Of a stretch of 64,000 nucleotides of DNA, positions 45,494-58,038 are shown piece by piece. The position numbers were made by a program, and so were the translations under genes. Positions within the stretch are counted from its first letter, which is position 1. Each line of letters starts with the position of its first letter. The stretch spans positions 7,875,001 through 7,939,000 of the forward strand of contig CAKAKS010000032.1 in NCBI GenBank assembly GCA_916700875.1. The letters run 5' to 3'. This DNA comes from Sebastes aleutianus. Its lineage: Eukaryota > Chordata > Actinopteri > Perciformes > Sebastidae. The notes under the pieces were generated by a model. It worked only from the letters and a program-made list of their open reading frames with translations, made no database searches and was not told the DNA's origin.

Positions 45494-46425
45494 AACACAG
45501 TCTCACGGCAATTCGTGAAATATTCACGGAATTTAATTTATTTGATTCATGTACATAGACACAAACTTCCCTTGTTTTGTGACGCTCAGCATGACTTTCA
45601 ACAACATCTTTTATGTGCGTTTTTCTACGAATGTCCAGCATTGTCATTTTCCGCTCCAGTCTTTTAAAAATAAAACTACTTAGTTAGGCTTAGGAAAAGA
45701 TCGACTTGGTTAGGCTTAGGCAACAAACTACTTACTTACTTCCGTGCGCAACTTAAGTACGGAAGTCAAAGCTGCGTCACTGACGGTGTTATTTTAACCC
45801 AAACCGTCTACAAGTACAGAGCAGGAGGTCTACAGGTACAGAGCAGGAGGGAGAGGAGGAGAGAAAGAGAGTGGAGTGTGAGAATAGCAGACAAGATGAG
45901 TGACAGTCAGAAACAAAGCAGCATGTAAGATTATGGTATTCTGGAAATTATAAGGTTTAGTATAATTATATTTAATAATTTAAGTGATATATCTGCACAC
46001 ATACTAATCATTGGTCTAAACAGCGCTAAATTTGGCTGAACTATAAAAGGCAGAAGTGGTAAAACGAAGAGCTGTTTGGGAGCCGAAAGAGCCGGCTCTT
46101 CTTGGTGAACTGAGCCAAATGATCTGGCTCATCCGGAAATCCCATCACTAGTGCACGTTTCCATTTGAAAAAAATGAACAGACCACAGATGGAAGTTACG
46201 TAACAAACGTAGTTCTTTTAAACCAAACTATGATGTTTTCTTTCCTAAACCTAACATTAAATTGTTTAACCTAACAATGTAGTTTTGTTGCCTAAACATT
46301 AAATTGTGTCTGTGGTGGCAGCACGTAATTTTAACACTTTTGGTGCCACCACTATGTAATGCCCTGTTTAGAGGTCGTGGTCATTTCACGTATTTCTGTA
46401 AGATCACGCTGTCTGGAACAGAGAG
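45494..46425. mobile_element. Diverged inverted-end element with CCTAAACC-type modules (element 2, tentative)
   Basis: Left AATTCGTGAAAT within 'cagtctcacggcaattcgtg' is answered at the right end by the complement AATACGTGAAAT within 'cagcgtgatcttacagaaat'. Module copies lie at 45685-45732 (complement) and 46235-46300. A hAT-like end at 46045-46152 is nested. Confidence 0.4.
46045..46152 (+). mobile_element. hAT-like element end
   Basis: GAGCCGAAAGAGCCGGCTCT...ATCTGGCTCATCCGGAAATC and terminal CCCATCACTAGTG: the complement, AGTGATGGGATTTCCGG, is a typical hAT-type terminus. The other end is not found. Confidence 0.45.
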
Positions 46426-47254
46426 TAAGAAAAGAAAGATGAGAACATGAAAGTGATTATTTATTAGCAATGTAAAGTAATATCGCAGTGGTGCAAGTAA
46501 TCTAATTGGCAGAGCAAGCCTGAGAAGGAGAGAAAGAAATGAAAGATTGCCAAAGTGGCTGCAAATTTCAACACAGTAGAAGGGTATTAAAAGTGAAAGG
46601 GTAGACTAATATATTCAGAAGCACATGAATAAAATACCACACATTTATGTGACATGTATCCTCAATAGCCTCTCATTATCAAATATGATATTGACCTTTG
46701 TGGTTTATAGGGGACATACATTTTCATGGTCAATAAAGAGGGGAGAGAGAGAGTTTGTGTGTGTGTGTGTCAGCAAACTGTGGGATTCATATTTCATGTA
46801 GATGCACCAGGATTGATTTCAGCATCTCATCAGACGGGATTAGCTGTAAATGTGCTGTTACTGGTGATGGGCACACCACAACACAACACTGCCATCATCA
46901 CATATTTATAATGTTCACAATGCAAAAAACAATATAATGTGCGTGTTTTAACAATCTCGATCTTAATTCAGCAAAAGTATTCTTATCATATTCATATGAC
47001 ATCATCAATATCATTAAAAGTATTCAAAAACATACATATGTGTAGACCAGCTTTGGGGATACCTCAACCAAAACTATGTAACCTATTCCCCTGTCTATAG
47101 CCTGCCATTCTAGGCAACTGGAGGTAAGTGACTAACAGTCTGCAGTAACATTAACGGCTGAATATTAGGCTGATGGGAATGTCATTAGTTTTGAAGGGTT
47201 GTAAACCAAAGTATTGGACAAATTGAAAATTTCAACCCGTTCACGCGAAAAGGT

Positions 47255-47640
47255 GTATAAATGCCTAGATAATGCGCGAGGTGTTTAGCCTGCAATAAGT
47301 ACTCCTTTCTTGATTTCCGCGTGTCATTTATATGCCATGTTTCCTGTACTGACTGCAATGTAAACGCAACCGTGTATAAATTCTACAGTAAGAGTTAGTG
47401 ACGTAGTATAAGAAGCAAGAAAGACCACCCATGGTGGGCGGGTCCAACAAACACAGGACTTTTAACCAGGAGACCTGTGTTCGAGACCGTTGTTGGCCAG
47501 GTTACGTTTGTTTGACAATTGTTGACGTCTTTTTTGTTGACGTTTGTGATGTGTTTTCCATAGTTGTTTCTGTACGTGTTTTAGTGGTTTTAGTGGTTTT
47601 CTTGCCTAAACCTAATTGCGGACGTTTTTCAATTCATCCT
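47255..47640 (+). repeat. tRNA-like segment followed by CCTAAACC module (element 3)
   Basis: GTGACGTAGTATAAGAAGCA leads into a tRNA-like stretch at about 47428-47490: box A-like TGGTGGGCGGGTCC, anticodon-arm-like CAGGACTTTTAACCAGG, box B-like TGTGTTCGAGACC. TTGCCTAAACCTAA follows at about 47602. The same order occurs inside 49586-50190. The outer ends are not defined. Confidence 0.45.
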
Positions 47641-47905
47641 CAGGGGTGTGTGAATGTGTGTTCCAAAATGTCATGGCAATCTATCAAAAGAAATTTAACT
47701 CAAAATCATAAATGTGAACTTCGATTTGGCACTAGAGGAAAAGTCAGGTGATCACCAAAGTCAGGGATTTATCCTCTTGGAACCATGAATGTCTTCACAA
47801 ATCATTGCCCAAATTCATAGTTCTGAGATATTTCACATTCAGTAGAATTTATCATTTCACTAAAAATCAAAAATGTCAACCTCTTGGTGCAGCTAGAGGA
47901 AATGG
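47641..47905 (-). repeat. Dispersed repeat family D, copy 2 (inverted)
   Basis: The complement carries CCTCTAGTGCCAAAT and AGGTTGACATTTTTG-type motifs shared with 62960-63060. Diverged. Confidence 0.4.
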
Positions 47906-49164
47906 TCCATAAAAGACCACTGGTCCATTGTTAGAGATAAAACAACAGATTCTCATCCCAACTCGTCACATACTGAGGTTTTGTCAGGACCCCTTGGCAT
48001 CACTTTACATTCGCAGTAAACACATGATTAACGTTGTGATTCAAACAAAAACACTTGCTTAGGTTTAGGCAACAAAACCACTTATGCTACTAGAGGGAAG
48101 CTGTTACCATATTAATCAGTGGAACATATTTCATTAGTACTTAGTTGTAGCTTACTAAGTTGATCACTGAATGGATGTTTATGTTCTCAAGTCCAAGTGT
48201 AGTACATGTTTTAGTAATATCTGCCAGAAAAAAAAACTGCCTTTGACCTCTATCATTGGGCTGCCATGCCAACATGCTTGTCATTGAAGCTGGCTCTGAC
48301 TTTGCAGCGGGTTCTCTTAGATGTGTGTGCAGATCTGTGAACAGCTCTTGTGCAGCTGTCAAAGACTCGCTAGTCATGCCAGCTGTGCTGTGTGAATGCC
48401 ATGTCGGACAATCCCCCCGCTGTGCTTCAATGCCTCTCCGGCATCAGTCAGCGCGACTACATGCCAGACGTATGCGTCTGTAGCTGACATTCTGTACAGG
48501 TCTCTCCAAAGGAAACTGGAAGACCTTGTTCAAGCAGTTGAATTCAATTAAAAGCAAAAAATGTCACGGGCACAAAGCTCTAGGGTAAAAGGACCTTTTG
48601 ACAAGCAAATCAGATCTTTTTTTTTTTATCTTTTTGTACAAACAAAGGTATTTTATTTTGTAGTTGACTTTACTTTGATTTTTACATGTCGCTGGAATCA
48701 CAAGCTCTGCTTTGTTTTTGTGTTCTGAACGGTTTTAATTAGCCACCAGGATTCAACATTTATTTTGATGTAACGGAGCAAGAAATGCTTAAAGGAGTTC
48801 AACATTTTAGGAAATACACCAACTTACTTGATTGATACCACTCTGATGTCTCTAGGCTAAATCTGAAGCTGGAGCCAACAGGCCATTAGCTTACTGTAGC
48901 TTAGAATAAAGACTGGAAGAGGAGGAAACAGCTAGCTTGGCTCTTTACAAAGATTTAGAGCACTTCTAAAGCTCACTAATTAACACATACATTTTTAAAC
49001 AAAATCAGTATACAGGAGACAGTATACAATTAAAACAGCAACAAAACATAACAGCCTGGGGTACAAAACACTAGATAAAAACATTATGAAACAAACACCA
49101 AAAGGATATTAAGACAATTAATTTTTTCTAAGTCAAATTAGAAATGAGTTTTACATATAATTAA

Positions 49165-49495
49165 GACTGTCAATCGCTTGAAATATTTAATCGCAATTAA
49201 TCGCATGATGGTCCATAGTTAATCACGATTAATCACGATTTTATCTGTTCAAAATGTACCTTAAAGGGAGATTTGTCAAGTATTTAATACTCTTATCAAC
49301 ATGGGAGTGGGCAAATATGCTTGCTTTATGCAAATGTATGTATATAGTTATTATTGGAAATCAATTACCAACACAAAACAATGACAAATATTGTCCAGGT
49401 ACTGCATTTAGCATAAAAAATATGCTCAAATCATAACATGGCAAACTCAGGCAACAACAGCTGTCAGTGTGTCAGTGTGCTGACTTGACATATGG
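49165..49495. mobile_element. Fragment of a large dispersed repeat (TTAATCGC-rich end)
   Basis: Starts CTGTCAATCGCTTGAAATAT then TTAATCGCAATTAATCGCAT, and continues through 'catgggagtgggcaaatatg'. I recognise this as the end of an abundant fish non-autonomous hAT-like repeat. The remainder is absent. Confidence 0.5.
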
Positions 49496-49585
49496 GAAAA
49501 AAATATGGTCTCTGACACGGCATTTGCGTTTCTTTAATGTGCGCAGAAATGGAAATTTAAAAACGACACGTTGTGGTACTTGCAG

Positions 49586-50190
49586 CCCTGTCTCCTAAAA
49601 ATGACGTTCCCATACAACTAAACTGCATTCTCAATTATGTTTGGAGGGAAACATGTTTTGTCGCAGTTTACGTTTGTCTTTGACGAAATACGTTTGTAAT
49701 GATAGTCCGCGGAGGGCCTCAGCAAGTGACGTAGTACAATGAGAGATGCGCGGAGCAGGTGACGTAGTGTCGAGCGACCGTTAGTTAAAGTTACGTGGTA
49801 TAATAACGAGTATAACAAGCGAGAAAGTCCACTAAGGGTGGTTGGGAGATGTGGTGGATGGGTCAAACAAACACAGGACTTTCACCCAGCAGACCGCTGT
49901 TCGTATGCCGTGTAGAACTAAAAGTCACTTATAACGTAATTAATGTAGTCATTTTAAGCCAACCCTAATGTTTTTTTTTACTAAACCTAACCAAGTAGTT
50001 TTGTTGCCTAAACCTAACAAAATAGTGTTGTTGTTTTGTTTTGTTTTGTTTTGTTATGTTTCCATTAACGTTAATTACATGTTCAAAACTGTTTACAACC
50101 ACCGTAATCCGGGAGAAACTATGTTTCACTTGAAACATAAATGAGAATGCAGTTTAGTTGTATGGGAACATCATTTTGTAGGAGACATGG
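49586..50190. mobile_element. Inverted-repeat element with about 48-bp ends, tRNA-like segment and CCTAAACC module (element 4)
   Basis: Left CCCTGTCTCCTAAAAATGAC...CCCATACAACTAAACTGCAT (49586-49633) matches the complement of 50142-50190 almost throughout. Inside: GTGACGTAGTA, a tRNA-like stretch (TGGTGGATGGGT, CAGGACTTTCACCCAG, CTGTTCGTATGCC) at about 49852-49908, then two copies of CTAAACCTAAC at about 49981-50013 and (TTTTG)n at 50031-50055. Confidence 0.75.
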
Positions 50191-51268
50191 TTGGGTACTT
50201 GCGAGAGACAAGGAATGAAGTCACATCACCCGGCTAAGAAATTGCTCTAGAACCTAAATAGCTAACTGTTTCCCCCTGATTCCAGTCTTTATGCTAAGCT
50301 AAGATAATCGCCTGCTGTCTGTAACTAATGTACAGACATGAGAGTGACGTCAATCTTCTAATCTAACTCTATAGGCAAGAAAGTAAATAAGCATTTTTCT
50401 CGAAATGTTGAATCCGTTAAACCTACATTCAGTCATGCAGCACTTCTTTTTCCTCTTCTGTAGGCCTACAGTAAATCAAGGTAAAATAAATAATTAAAGG
50501 AGACATAAAAATTTATGCGCACACTTGTGCCAGTAAAGACTCGATCTTATTATGGAAAATCATTAACGCCTACTCATTGTAAATTCTTAACTAACACCCA
50601 CAAAAGAAGTAAACTTAGAAATATTTAATTTGTTTTTAAAAGCCTTTTCACTGTGCATGGCAAGAGGAGTTTTATTTCACAGTTCTCCCGAGCGTTATAT
50701 CGCCTGCAGTAAAATATACAGCCCAATAAAATCAATCTATATAATAAATGACAGTGGGGAAAAATTGGCACTAAAAAAACAGATGTTCTCTCAGTGAAGA
50801 AAAAACGTGGGGTCATGTCTTTCAGCTTCTTGTCAGTTAATGCTAACATTAGATTAATGAGTTAGTGGTGCTGTTTGATCAGTTTAACTCCTCTCGCCAT
50901 GCAGTCTATGAGCCATGAGAAGGTCAGGTAACCTTGAGTTGCTGTCACAGTACATGTACTGTACATGGCATCTCTACTTGACACACTGCAAAATACATCT
51001 TCTTTCTATTATGATATTCAATCCATTACATCGTTCTTTCCATTATTAGATTGTTATACTATATGCATCATTGTATAAGCAGCATTTTACTGTTGTAGCC
51101 ACTCAAGGTGGAGCTAGTTTTAACTACCTTATATACGGCTTCCAATCTAGGGGTCAGGCCCCTCCTAAGGGTCATAAGATAAATCTGGTCATGAGATAAT
51201 TAACGGTTAAGAAGAAAACATAAAGACAAAACAAATAATTTTTTTGGTCATCTTTGATTTTTTTTTTT
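50191..51268. other. Intergenic interval, no feature recognised
   Basis: No coding or repeat structure could be supported. Confidence 0.3.
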
Positions 51269-51745
51269 TTAAAGAGGACATATTATGCTAATTTCCAGGT
51301 GCATACTTGTATTTTGGATTTCTACTATAACATGTTTACATGCTTAAATGTTCAAAAAATGCTTTAGTTTTCTCATACAGGCTGTGCTGCAGCACCTCTT
51401 TTCACCCCCCGTCTGAAACGCTCTGTTTTAGCTCCTGGCCCCGCCCTCCTGAAAATCCCAGTCTGCTCTGATTGGTCAGCTGACCCACTCTGTTGAGATT
51501 GGTCCACCGAAACCAAACTCTTTCACTCCGCTCTAACCAGCTTTGTTTGAGGATGTGCCAAAGTAGACGCTAGGCAGGTATTATGCTAATGTGTTACTTG
51601 GTGACATCACCACGTTACGGAAGAAAAGATGGGACTTCAAGCGAGGCATTTCAGGAGCAGTGTTCCTGTGGTGGAGAGGGACTCCCTTTGGCGTGGACTC
51701 TGGGCTTTGTAACTTTACAGACCTTTTACATGCACAAAAAAACTA
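51269..51745 (+). mobile_element. TTAA-flanked element, family A copy 4 (3'-truncated)
   Basis: Starts TTAAAGAGGACATATTATGC and follows the 9138-9679 copy through CTCTGATTGGTCAGCTGACC and GACATCACCACGTTACG to 'acagaccttttacatgcac', where it stops before the right inverted end. Confidence 0.6.
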
Positions 51746-53326
51746 GTAATAAGTAACTCGTAATTTTTCAATTTATTTTTATTATCCAATAATTGCCTCT
51801 GAATGACAGTGAAGTAGAAGTATCATAAAAACGGAAATACACAAATAAAATACAGGTACCTCAAAATTTAAAGTATAGTACTTAAGTACATGTACTTGCT
51901 TTCAACCAGTGATATTGGTGAGACATTTTGACTTGTTTTGACTTCTAAGCTCTCTTCTTGCATGTAATTCCCCTTTCATCACCACTGCTGCCTGCTTCGT
52001 TGTTTCAGTATGTCTAAAAACATCAGCAAAGTGTCATATGAATCCCTTTTGTAACATTATTTGGAAAGCACAGACAAATGATGTTGTCAGAAAATGCTCA
52101 TATTGATTTTAGAAGGCAGTGGCTAATATATTTTGTCATTTTGTTTTTTGGAGGACTTGTGAAGTACATTATATGGTATAGTACATGGCATTAATGTGGA
52201 TTGGCTGTCCTTTGTCAAAGGCACATGGAGTGACATCAATAGTGGACCCACCCATTCAACCACAATCCACTGTGCCACTGTGTGTGTGTAAGTGAAAAGA
52301 TGATGCATCGGGGTGTAACCTATAAAAAACATGTAAAAAAGTTGTTGAATCTAATGTAGCACTATAACCTCTCTGTTGTTTCTATTAACATCACCCACTT
52401 TGTGTGATAATTATTTTATTGCTTGTGTTCCACACTGCTGATCATGTAAACATGCTGTACTTGTGCGATATTTTATGCTACTACTGGGAAATCCAAATGC
52501 AGTATAATGATGCTGTAAATATGTGAGTGTGTGTTGGCGGAGAACAAACAAATACAGTACATGCATAGAACAACTTGACGCAATGAATCAAACACTCACC
52601 AATCATTCAGGTTATGTGTTCTGTGTCAGCAAGTAATGTTAATTTGACATAAAGACAGATTCAGCAACTGCATGGCTTATTTCTTGCATAACATGTTTTC
52701 AGAAACACATTTCGGTGAACTATTTTCGTGATATAAGAGAAGAAAGTTTCCAAACGAGCCGCCATGTTGGTTCCAATTTGAAAGCTGGGAGCAGCAGCCC
52801 ACGAGGGAAAGCATTCGTCCAATCAGGTGCCTAGTGGCAGCTCATCAAGCGTCCAATGCTGGGAAGCGATAAAAAAAACGCCTCTGTGGACATGCATCAC
52901 ACAAAACTAGAAAGGTAGGAGAAAGCAAGAGACAGGGAAAAAGAAAGAGGAAAAAGTACTCCAGGTTTTACATGTAAGCAGTGTTCCATTTGATCGTCAC
53001 AACTGAGCACAGAACAAATGACCCAGTAGGTCTGCAAGGGAACAAAACAGTTCAGCACCACTGAATACAACACCAAAAACACGTTTTAAATCAGATTAAT
53101 TCCACGTTAAAACACAAAAGCCAGGATCATGAAGGCGCAGAAACCTGATAAAACATGGACGATGCACTTAACAGTGAGGCAGGGTGATAAAAAGACACTT
53201 TAACTCCAACCAATGCTGAAGATGAAAAAAAGTACAGCAGTTCTTCCTGTGGGCAAACCTTTCAGAAAGCTCACTTTTGGCGGTTGCTGAATCAGCTGGT
53301 TTTCAGTGGGGAGCATTCAGTCACTG
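51746..53326. other. Intergenic interval, mostly unassigned
   Basis: No gene is seen. The stretch 52735-52900 resembles a dispersed fish repeat but is undefined. Confidence 0.3.
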
Positions 53327-53524
53327 TTGAGGGTGCAAGTTTTTTATCCTCTTTAAGGTGTAAAAGTTTCTCTCTGCCTCCGATATAGGATTTGTGATGA
53401 TTTTCAGCAGACTCTGAGTGTCAGCTAAAGTCCTGTCTAAGAGTTTCTTGTCTTTGCACCCCTGAGGCCCAGAGTGTAGGTACAGAGCACCCAACTCAGA
53501 CCCCAACTTTCTCCTGATTCCCAA
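53327..53524 (-). pseudogene. hAT/ZMYM-type dimerisation-domain remnant
   Basis: The minus strand reads IRRKLGSELGALYLHSGPQG, then LLKIITNPISEAERNFYTLK and RIKNL. SEAERxFxTLKRIK is the hallmark of the C-terminal hAT dimerisation domain, as in hAT transposases and the domesticated ZMYM1/ZNF862-like proteins. It is only about 65 codons long, with no catalytic part nearby, so probably an isolated transposase fragment. Confidence 0.55.
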
Positions 53525-54740
53525 AATGGCCTTGTTTTGACATCAGAGTCAGGCTCAGGGGAAAGAAATCAGCCAGAAACAGAAAGTGAGGAAAAAACAG
53601 TTTAGTGTGTGAAAACTGCTGCTCTACCTGAGAGATGATGGTGTCACATCTCTCCTTCATCACCGGTGCTGTGTAAGGGACTCATCTGCTCTGTCATGAG
53701 CCTGGTGTCCAATCTATCAAGTTTCTATCATACGGTATCTTTTCAACATTCACCTTGAACAGGACAAGCAAGCGAATTTCAGTTTCCCAAACTGCACTGA
53801 CACACACATGCTGTGTTGCTTCTGCTGTGAAGATGCATGGTGGCGAAGGCAAGCGGCAAATAGCCCATTTAGGATCGTCCTTTATAGAGCAGAGTTGTTT
53901 CAAAGTTAGTTATATCTGGCAGACCTGACAGTGAATGGCTCATTGCGTCGCAGTGATTACAACATTACATTACAACATTTTATGGTTTGGAGTTCAGTAA
54001 CACCACATAATCTGCAGTGGCATGTTCTCCCACCTGCTTGCGCAGCAACAAATGCTGCCACGAGCACAGCTTGGTGATCTAATCCCAATAAACATCACAC
54101 TCATAGCCCCAAATCTCATTTTTGTATAATGCCAGAATCCCTTCTGGAAATTGGCTGAGCAATGTAGTTTCTTTTGTGCACTGTCACACATGATTTGAAA
54201 AAGGGATCAGTATATTTCCAGGTTTGCAAACACAGTGTAATGACCCAATATAGTGTTTTAAGGTGTGGCATCATCTGCCTAAGCATGAGCCTGCCGAATG
54301 GTGCATTTGAATACACCATCGGTTTTAGCAAGTAATATTGGCCCTTCTTGGAAAGATATTTTGGAAACTGATAACACCCAGCACACTGCTTTTCTATTTC
54401 AACAACTTTCTCCTGTATTTAGATTTTTACATTTCACTGAGCATTCTACAAATGTTTTTGTATAGTTTACAGTGTAATGTTCCATTAGAACTACAGAAAA
54501 AGCTACGGTTGAAAGTTCATTCTTGTAGTAGTTGACAAACACTAACCACAAGGTCAACGCAGTACCTATTCTGGAGCTTTTTATTGCGTCACCTTAGCTG
54601 ATGGGATTATCGATCTTCCAACTTTCATTTTTTATGCGCACTCACTCAAGTTAAGAATGAAAATCAATTGTTGGAAAGAGACAAATCAATCTTACCACAA
54701 GGTCCAAAGTGGCAACCCCATCTGCTGAGGAACGGTGCCA

Positions 54741-55262
54741 TGTCATTGCTCTGTCAGACCATTCTAAAACCCCAATAGTTCGAAAAATGACCCTTTTGTC
54801 TGACAGCCCGTTTACCGAAACAAACTCCTATTGTATCGGCCCATTACTCAGAAAATACTCATTCTTTTTGCAATGAACAGAAGCACATGGCTAATTATTA
54901 TGCAAAATGACATCATCTGATTTTCTTTCTTACCATGGACATGACCTGCCTTACTCTGCCCCTGATATTCTTACCCTAAACCTAACTAATCTCACTTCTC
55001 ATGCCTAAACATAACCAACCCAACCAATGAATGCAATGAGTAATAATAAAAAAAAAAATCGGGAAGGTCCGCTGACATCATTCTGCATAATAATTAGCCA
55101 TGTGCTTCTGTTTGTTGCATGCAGAGTTTGTATTTTCAGAGCTATGGGCCTTTGGAACAATGGCTGTTTGTTTCTGGGAGAACGGGCAAATGGACTTTCG
55201 GTCCAATGGGACATTCTTCGGACTATTGGGGTTTCGGAATAATGGGCTGTCAGAACAATGGT
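54741..55262. mobile_element. Inverted-repeat element with about 110-145 bp ends; CCTAAAC module inside (element 5)
   Basis: Left CTCTGTCAGACCATTCTAAA and ACCCCAATAGTTCGAAAAAT are answered by complemented right-end TTCTGACAGCCCATTATTCC and ACCCCAATAGTCCGAAGAAT. The interior has CCCTAAACCTAACTAATC and GCCTAAACATAACC (about 54974-55015). It is non-coding. Confidence 0.65.
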
Positions 55263-58038
55263 TAATCCCCTGAGGGACAGCGTGTGATATGGTCGAAAAC
55301 TCTACTAAATGGACCTTGTAGTGAGATTGTTTTGTCATTTACATAAAAAGGGTTATTAATAACATTTCGCCCTGTTGGTAACATTTTGATGTAGCCATTG
55401 CACAACATTCTTGCACCAAAATATAATGATACTTGAACTTTACTTGTCCCAAGTATGGGTTGTGGCATTGACACTAAACCCCTCCTCCAAACAGCGATTG
55501 TCAAGGCAGGTCCAATTTTGGATTTCTCCATGTGTTGAAGCAGTGTGCATGTGTCTCTAGTACTCTACATTTAAAGAGTTTGGAGGGTGGTGGTTTTTTA
55601 GAGCCTTTCCAAAATCCAAAACCGAAGCAAAAAGGTAAGGAATTGATTGGACGGTGTGTTTGTCTGCTCTGACACAAGCTGCACGTTAGGCTTTGGTTAT
55701 ACTTTCCGCAAGGACAGCCGCACGGAGATGAGCTGACGTGGAATTGTGACGAGGAAACGATTGGATCTTTTATAGTCCGTGCGGGTTTCTCTTCGAGGCA
55801 AACTAACATTCTCAAAGCTCCTCAAAGTTCTCCATTTTGTCCGCACGTCTGCGTATTTAGAAAAATGTTATTCTTTTACTTCAAAAGGCAAGGAGAACAT
55901 CATTAACTAGCGGTGACAGTGTTACCCTAAAAAACAAGCCCAATGGTTAATTATATAAGGTCTATATGTGCTATTCAATTTACATTTAATTTGACAGGTT
56001 CCTGCATGCAGGTCCATTCATATCTGGTATTACAGTTGTGTGAATAGCAGTGAGTAAGCACAGATCAGTAGTCTGAGTGGTCAAATACAGTTTGAAGACA
56101 TGTTCATTATCCTGTCAGGCAGGAATTATATCTTAGAGGATATCAAAATCAATTTAATTTCTATTTAGTTTTTACTGAGAAGAGTATTGAAGGCTAATTT
56201 TATATCCTGTCAGTTCAAATGTTTTTTTCCATACTAGTTTTGATGTAGCAGGGCTACTGTGGACAACTTTTAGTCTGACACATCTTTTTCAGGGATTGAA
56301 AATTGATAGTGCTCCATCCACTCTGTTCAGTTTCTCTTCTTTATAGTTTAAACTAAATAGCAAAATTTTGAGTTTCATTTTCACAGCTGGAGGCTCTGAT
56401 AGATTTGAGACAAAGACGCTTTCAGGCTACAGAGGTAGTTTTTTCTCTTCTCTTTTTACCCTTTTAGCACTTAAAAAGGATATGAGTACACAAAATAAGA
56501 TAATGACTGAAATTAGTAATTGAGTTAAATAAAAACCAAAGAATTGCTCTGCTGAAAGGTGTCAAGTCATTCTGGGAAATAGAAAATCCCTGCGAGCATC
56601 AGGGAACGTCGGTAGACTAACAAGTACAACACCTCATCACATGATAACTGCTGCATGTGCTGACATTGTTGGTTGGTGATAAAGTTGCATTTATTTTGTC
56701 AAGAGTATATTGACAAACTTACTAGTAAAACATGTTTGTGGCTCAGTGGTCACAGCACGCCGTAACTGGAGTGCAGATCTCCACCAGGTGTGTCTGCAAT
56801 GACCACTGTTGTATAATGTTTGATTGAATAAATACAACCCACAATTGGCTAACCCCCCGTCTTGACTTCAAGTGTATCAGATATGTTCTCATTTTAATCT
56901 ATGCAGATGTCTGCACTGGCTCTGTTAAGGCGCAGGTCTCAACTCTGTCTGGTACACATGTAAGCGTGAGGTCGATGCCCAATAAAAAGGCACAATAACT
57001 GTCTCTGGCTGCAGAGCGGCCGTGTGGCGGCGAGGCAGTCAGCTGTGTGATCACAGGGCTGGTTTAGAGTAGTGAGTGAGGAGTCAGCGGTCAATCAATG
57101 GCAGTACCAAAGAGGCAATAAAAGATGTTTTGAGAAAGTGTGAGTCATTGTAAATACATGAGGTCCTTGAGCATGCAGCCATAAATGACCAAAATATTAT
57201 GCAGTTTGGTGCAGCAGTATGCAAGGGTTAGCCGTGGACAGATACAGAGATGCACACACACACGACCGATCTCATTATCTCCTGGCGGAGATAATAAATA
57301 AAAATGAAAAAACAACTATTGATTTGGTGGCAGCTTAACAAATTCCTTTTTATCCTTAGATTGAGCAGAAACGCTTTAAATTCACCATAAAGCAGTGAAC
57401 TGGATCACTATTATTTCCCTTAAGTACATTGCAATGAACCAGGAAATTGACTTTTTCAGACTCCTGGAGAAAAACACTGAGCTGATTAATTTTGGATTCG
57501 TTTGTATTTATTTTCTAATGACCTACTTTTCCACGTCTTTAAATGAATTAGCAGGTTTGGTTTTGTATTATTGCCCCCCCATCCCCTCCCCCTCCCCAGG
57601 TGCTACAATGGTTAGAAAGCTATTTGAAATTTTGCAAATTAAAAAGAAATCATTAATATATTAAAAGCCTGGTTATCCCCAAGGCATGTAGCAGACACCA
57701 GGGAAACTCTGCAAATCCTTTTAACGGTATAATAATTCTTGTCCGTTTGCAGCTGGTTTAATTTTTTCTGTAAAAAAAAAAAATCCACTATGACATACAA
57801 TGTCAGTGAAACTAATGAGATGCAGCAGAGCAAACCTACCACACTCTCCTTGTTTTACACCATTTGGGTCAAAGTCTATATCTCTATAACCAAGCCATAC
57901 AGCTTTTTATGTATTTACTGTATGCATATGAGCAAGGACAGTGGTTTCCAAACAGCGGGCAGCAGATCTGTACTTTAAGCAACATAATATTTGGTACTGG
58001 GCTGCAAGAAAACAATATGATTTGGGAAAAATAGCTTA
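55263..58038. other. Intergenic interval, no feature recognised
   Basis: AT-rich sequence without supported genes. Short open frames resemble nothing I know. A C-rich run lies at 57573-57600. Confidence 0.3.

Noticed and set aside
47428..47490. Functional tRNA gene
   Set aside because: Box A is poor and there is no paired acceptor stem that I can find. A tRNA-derived relic is the better reading.
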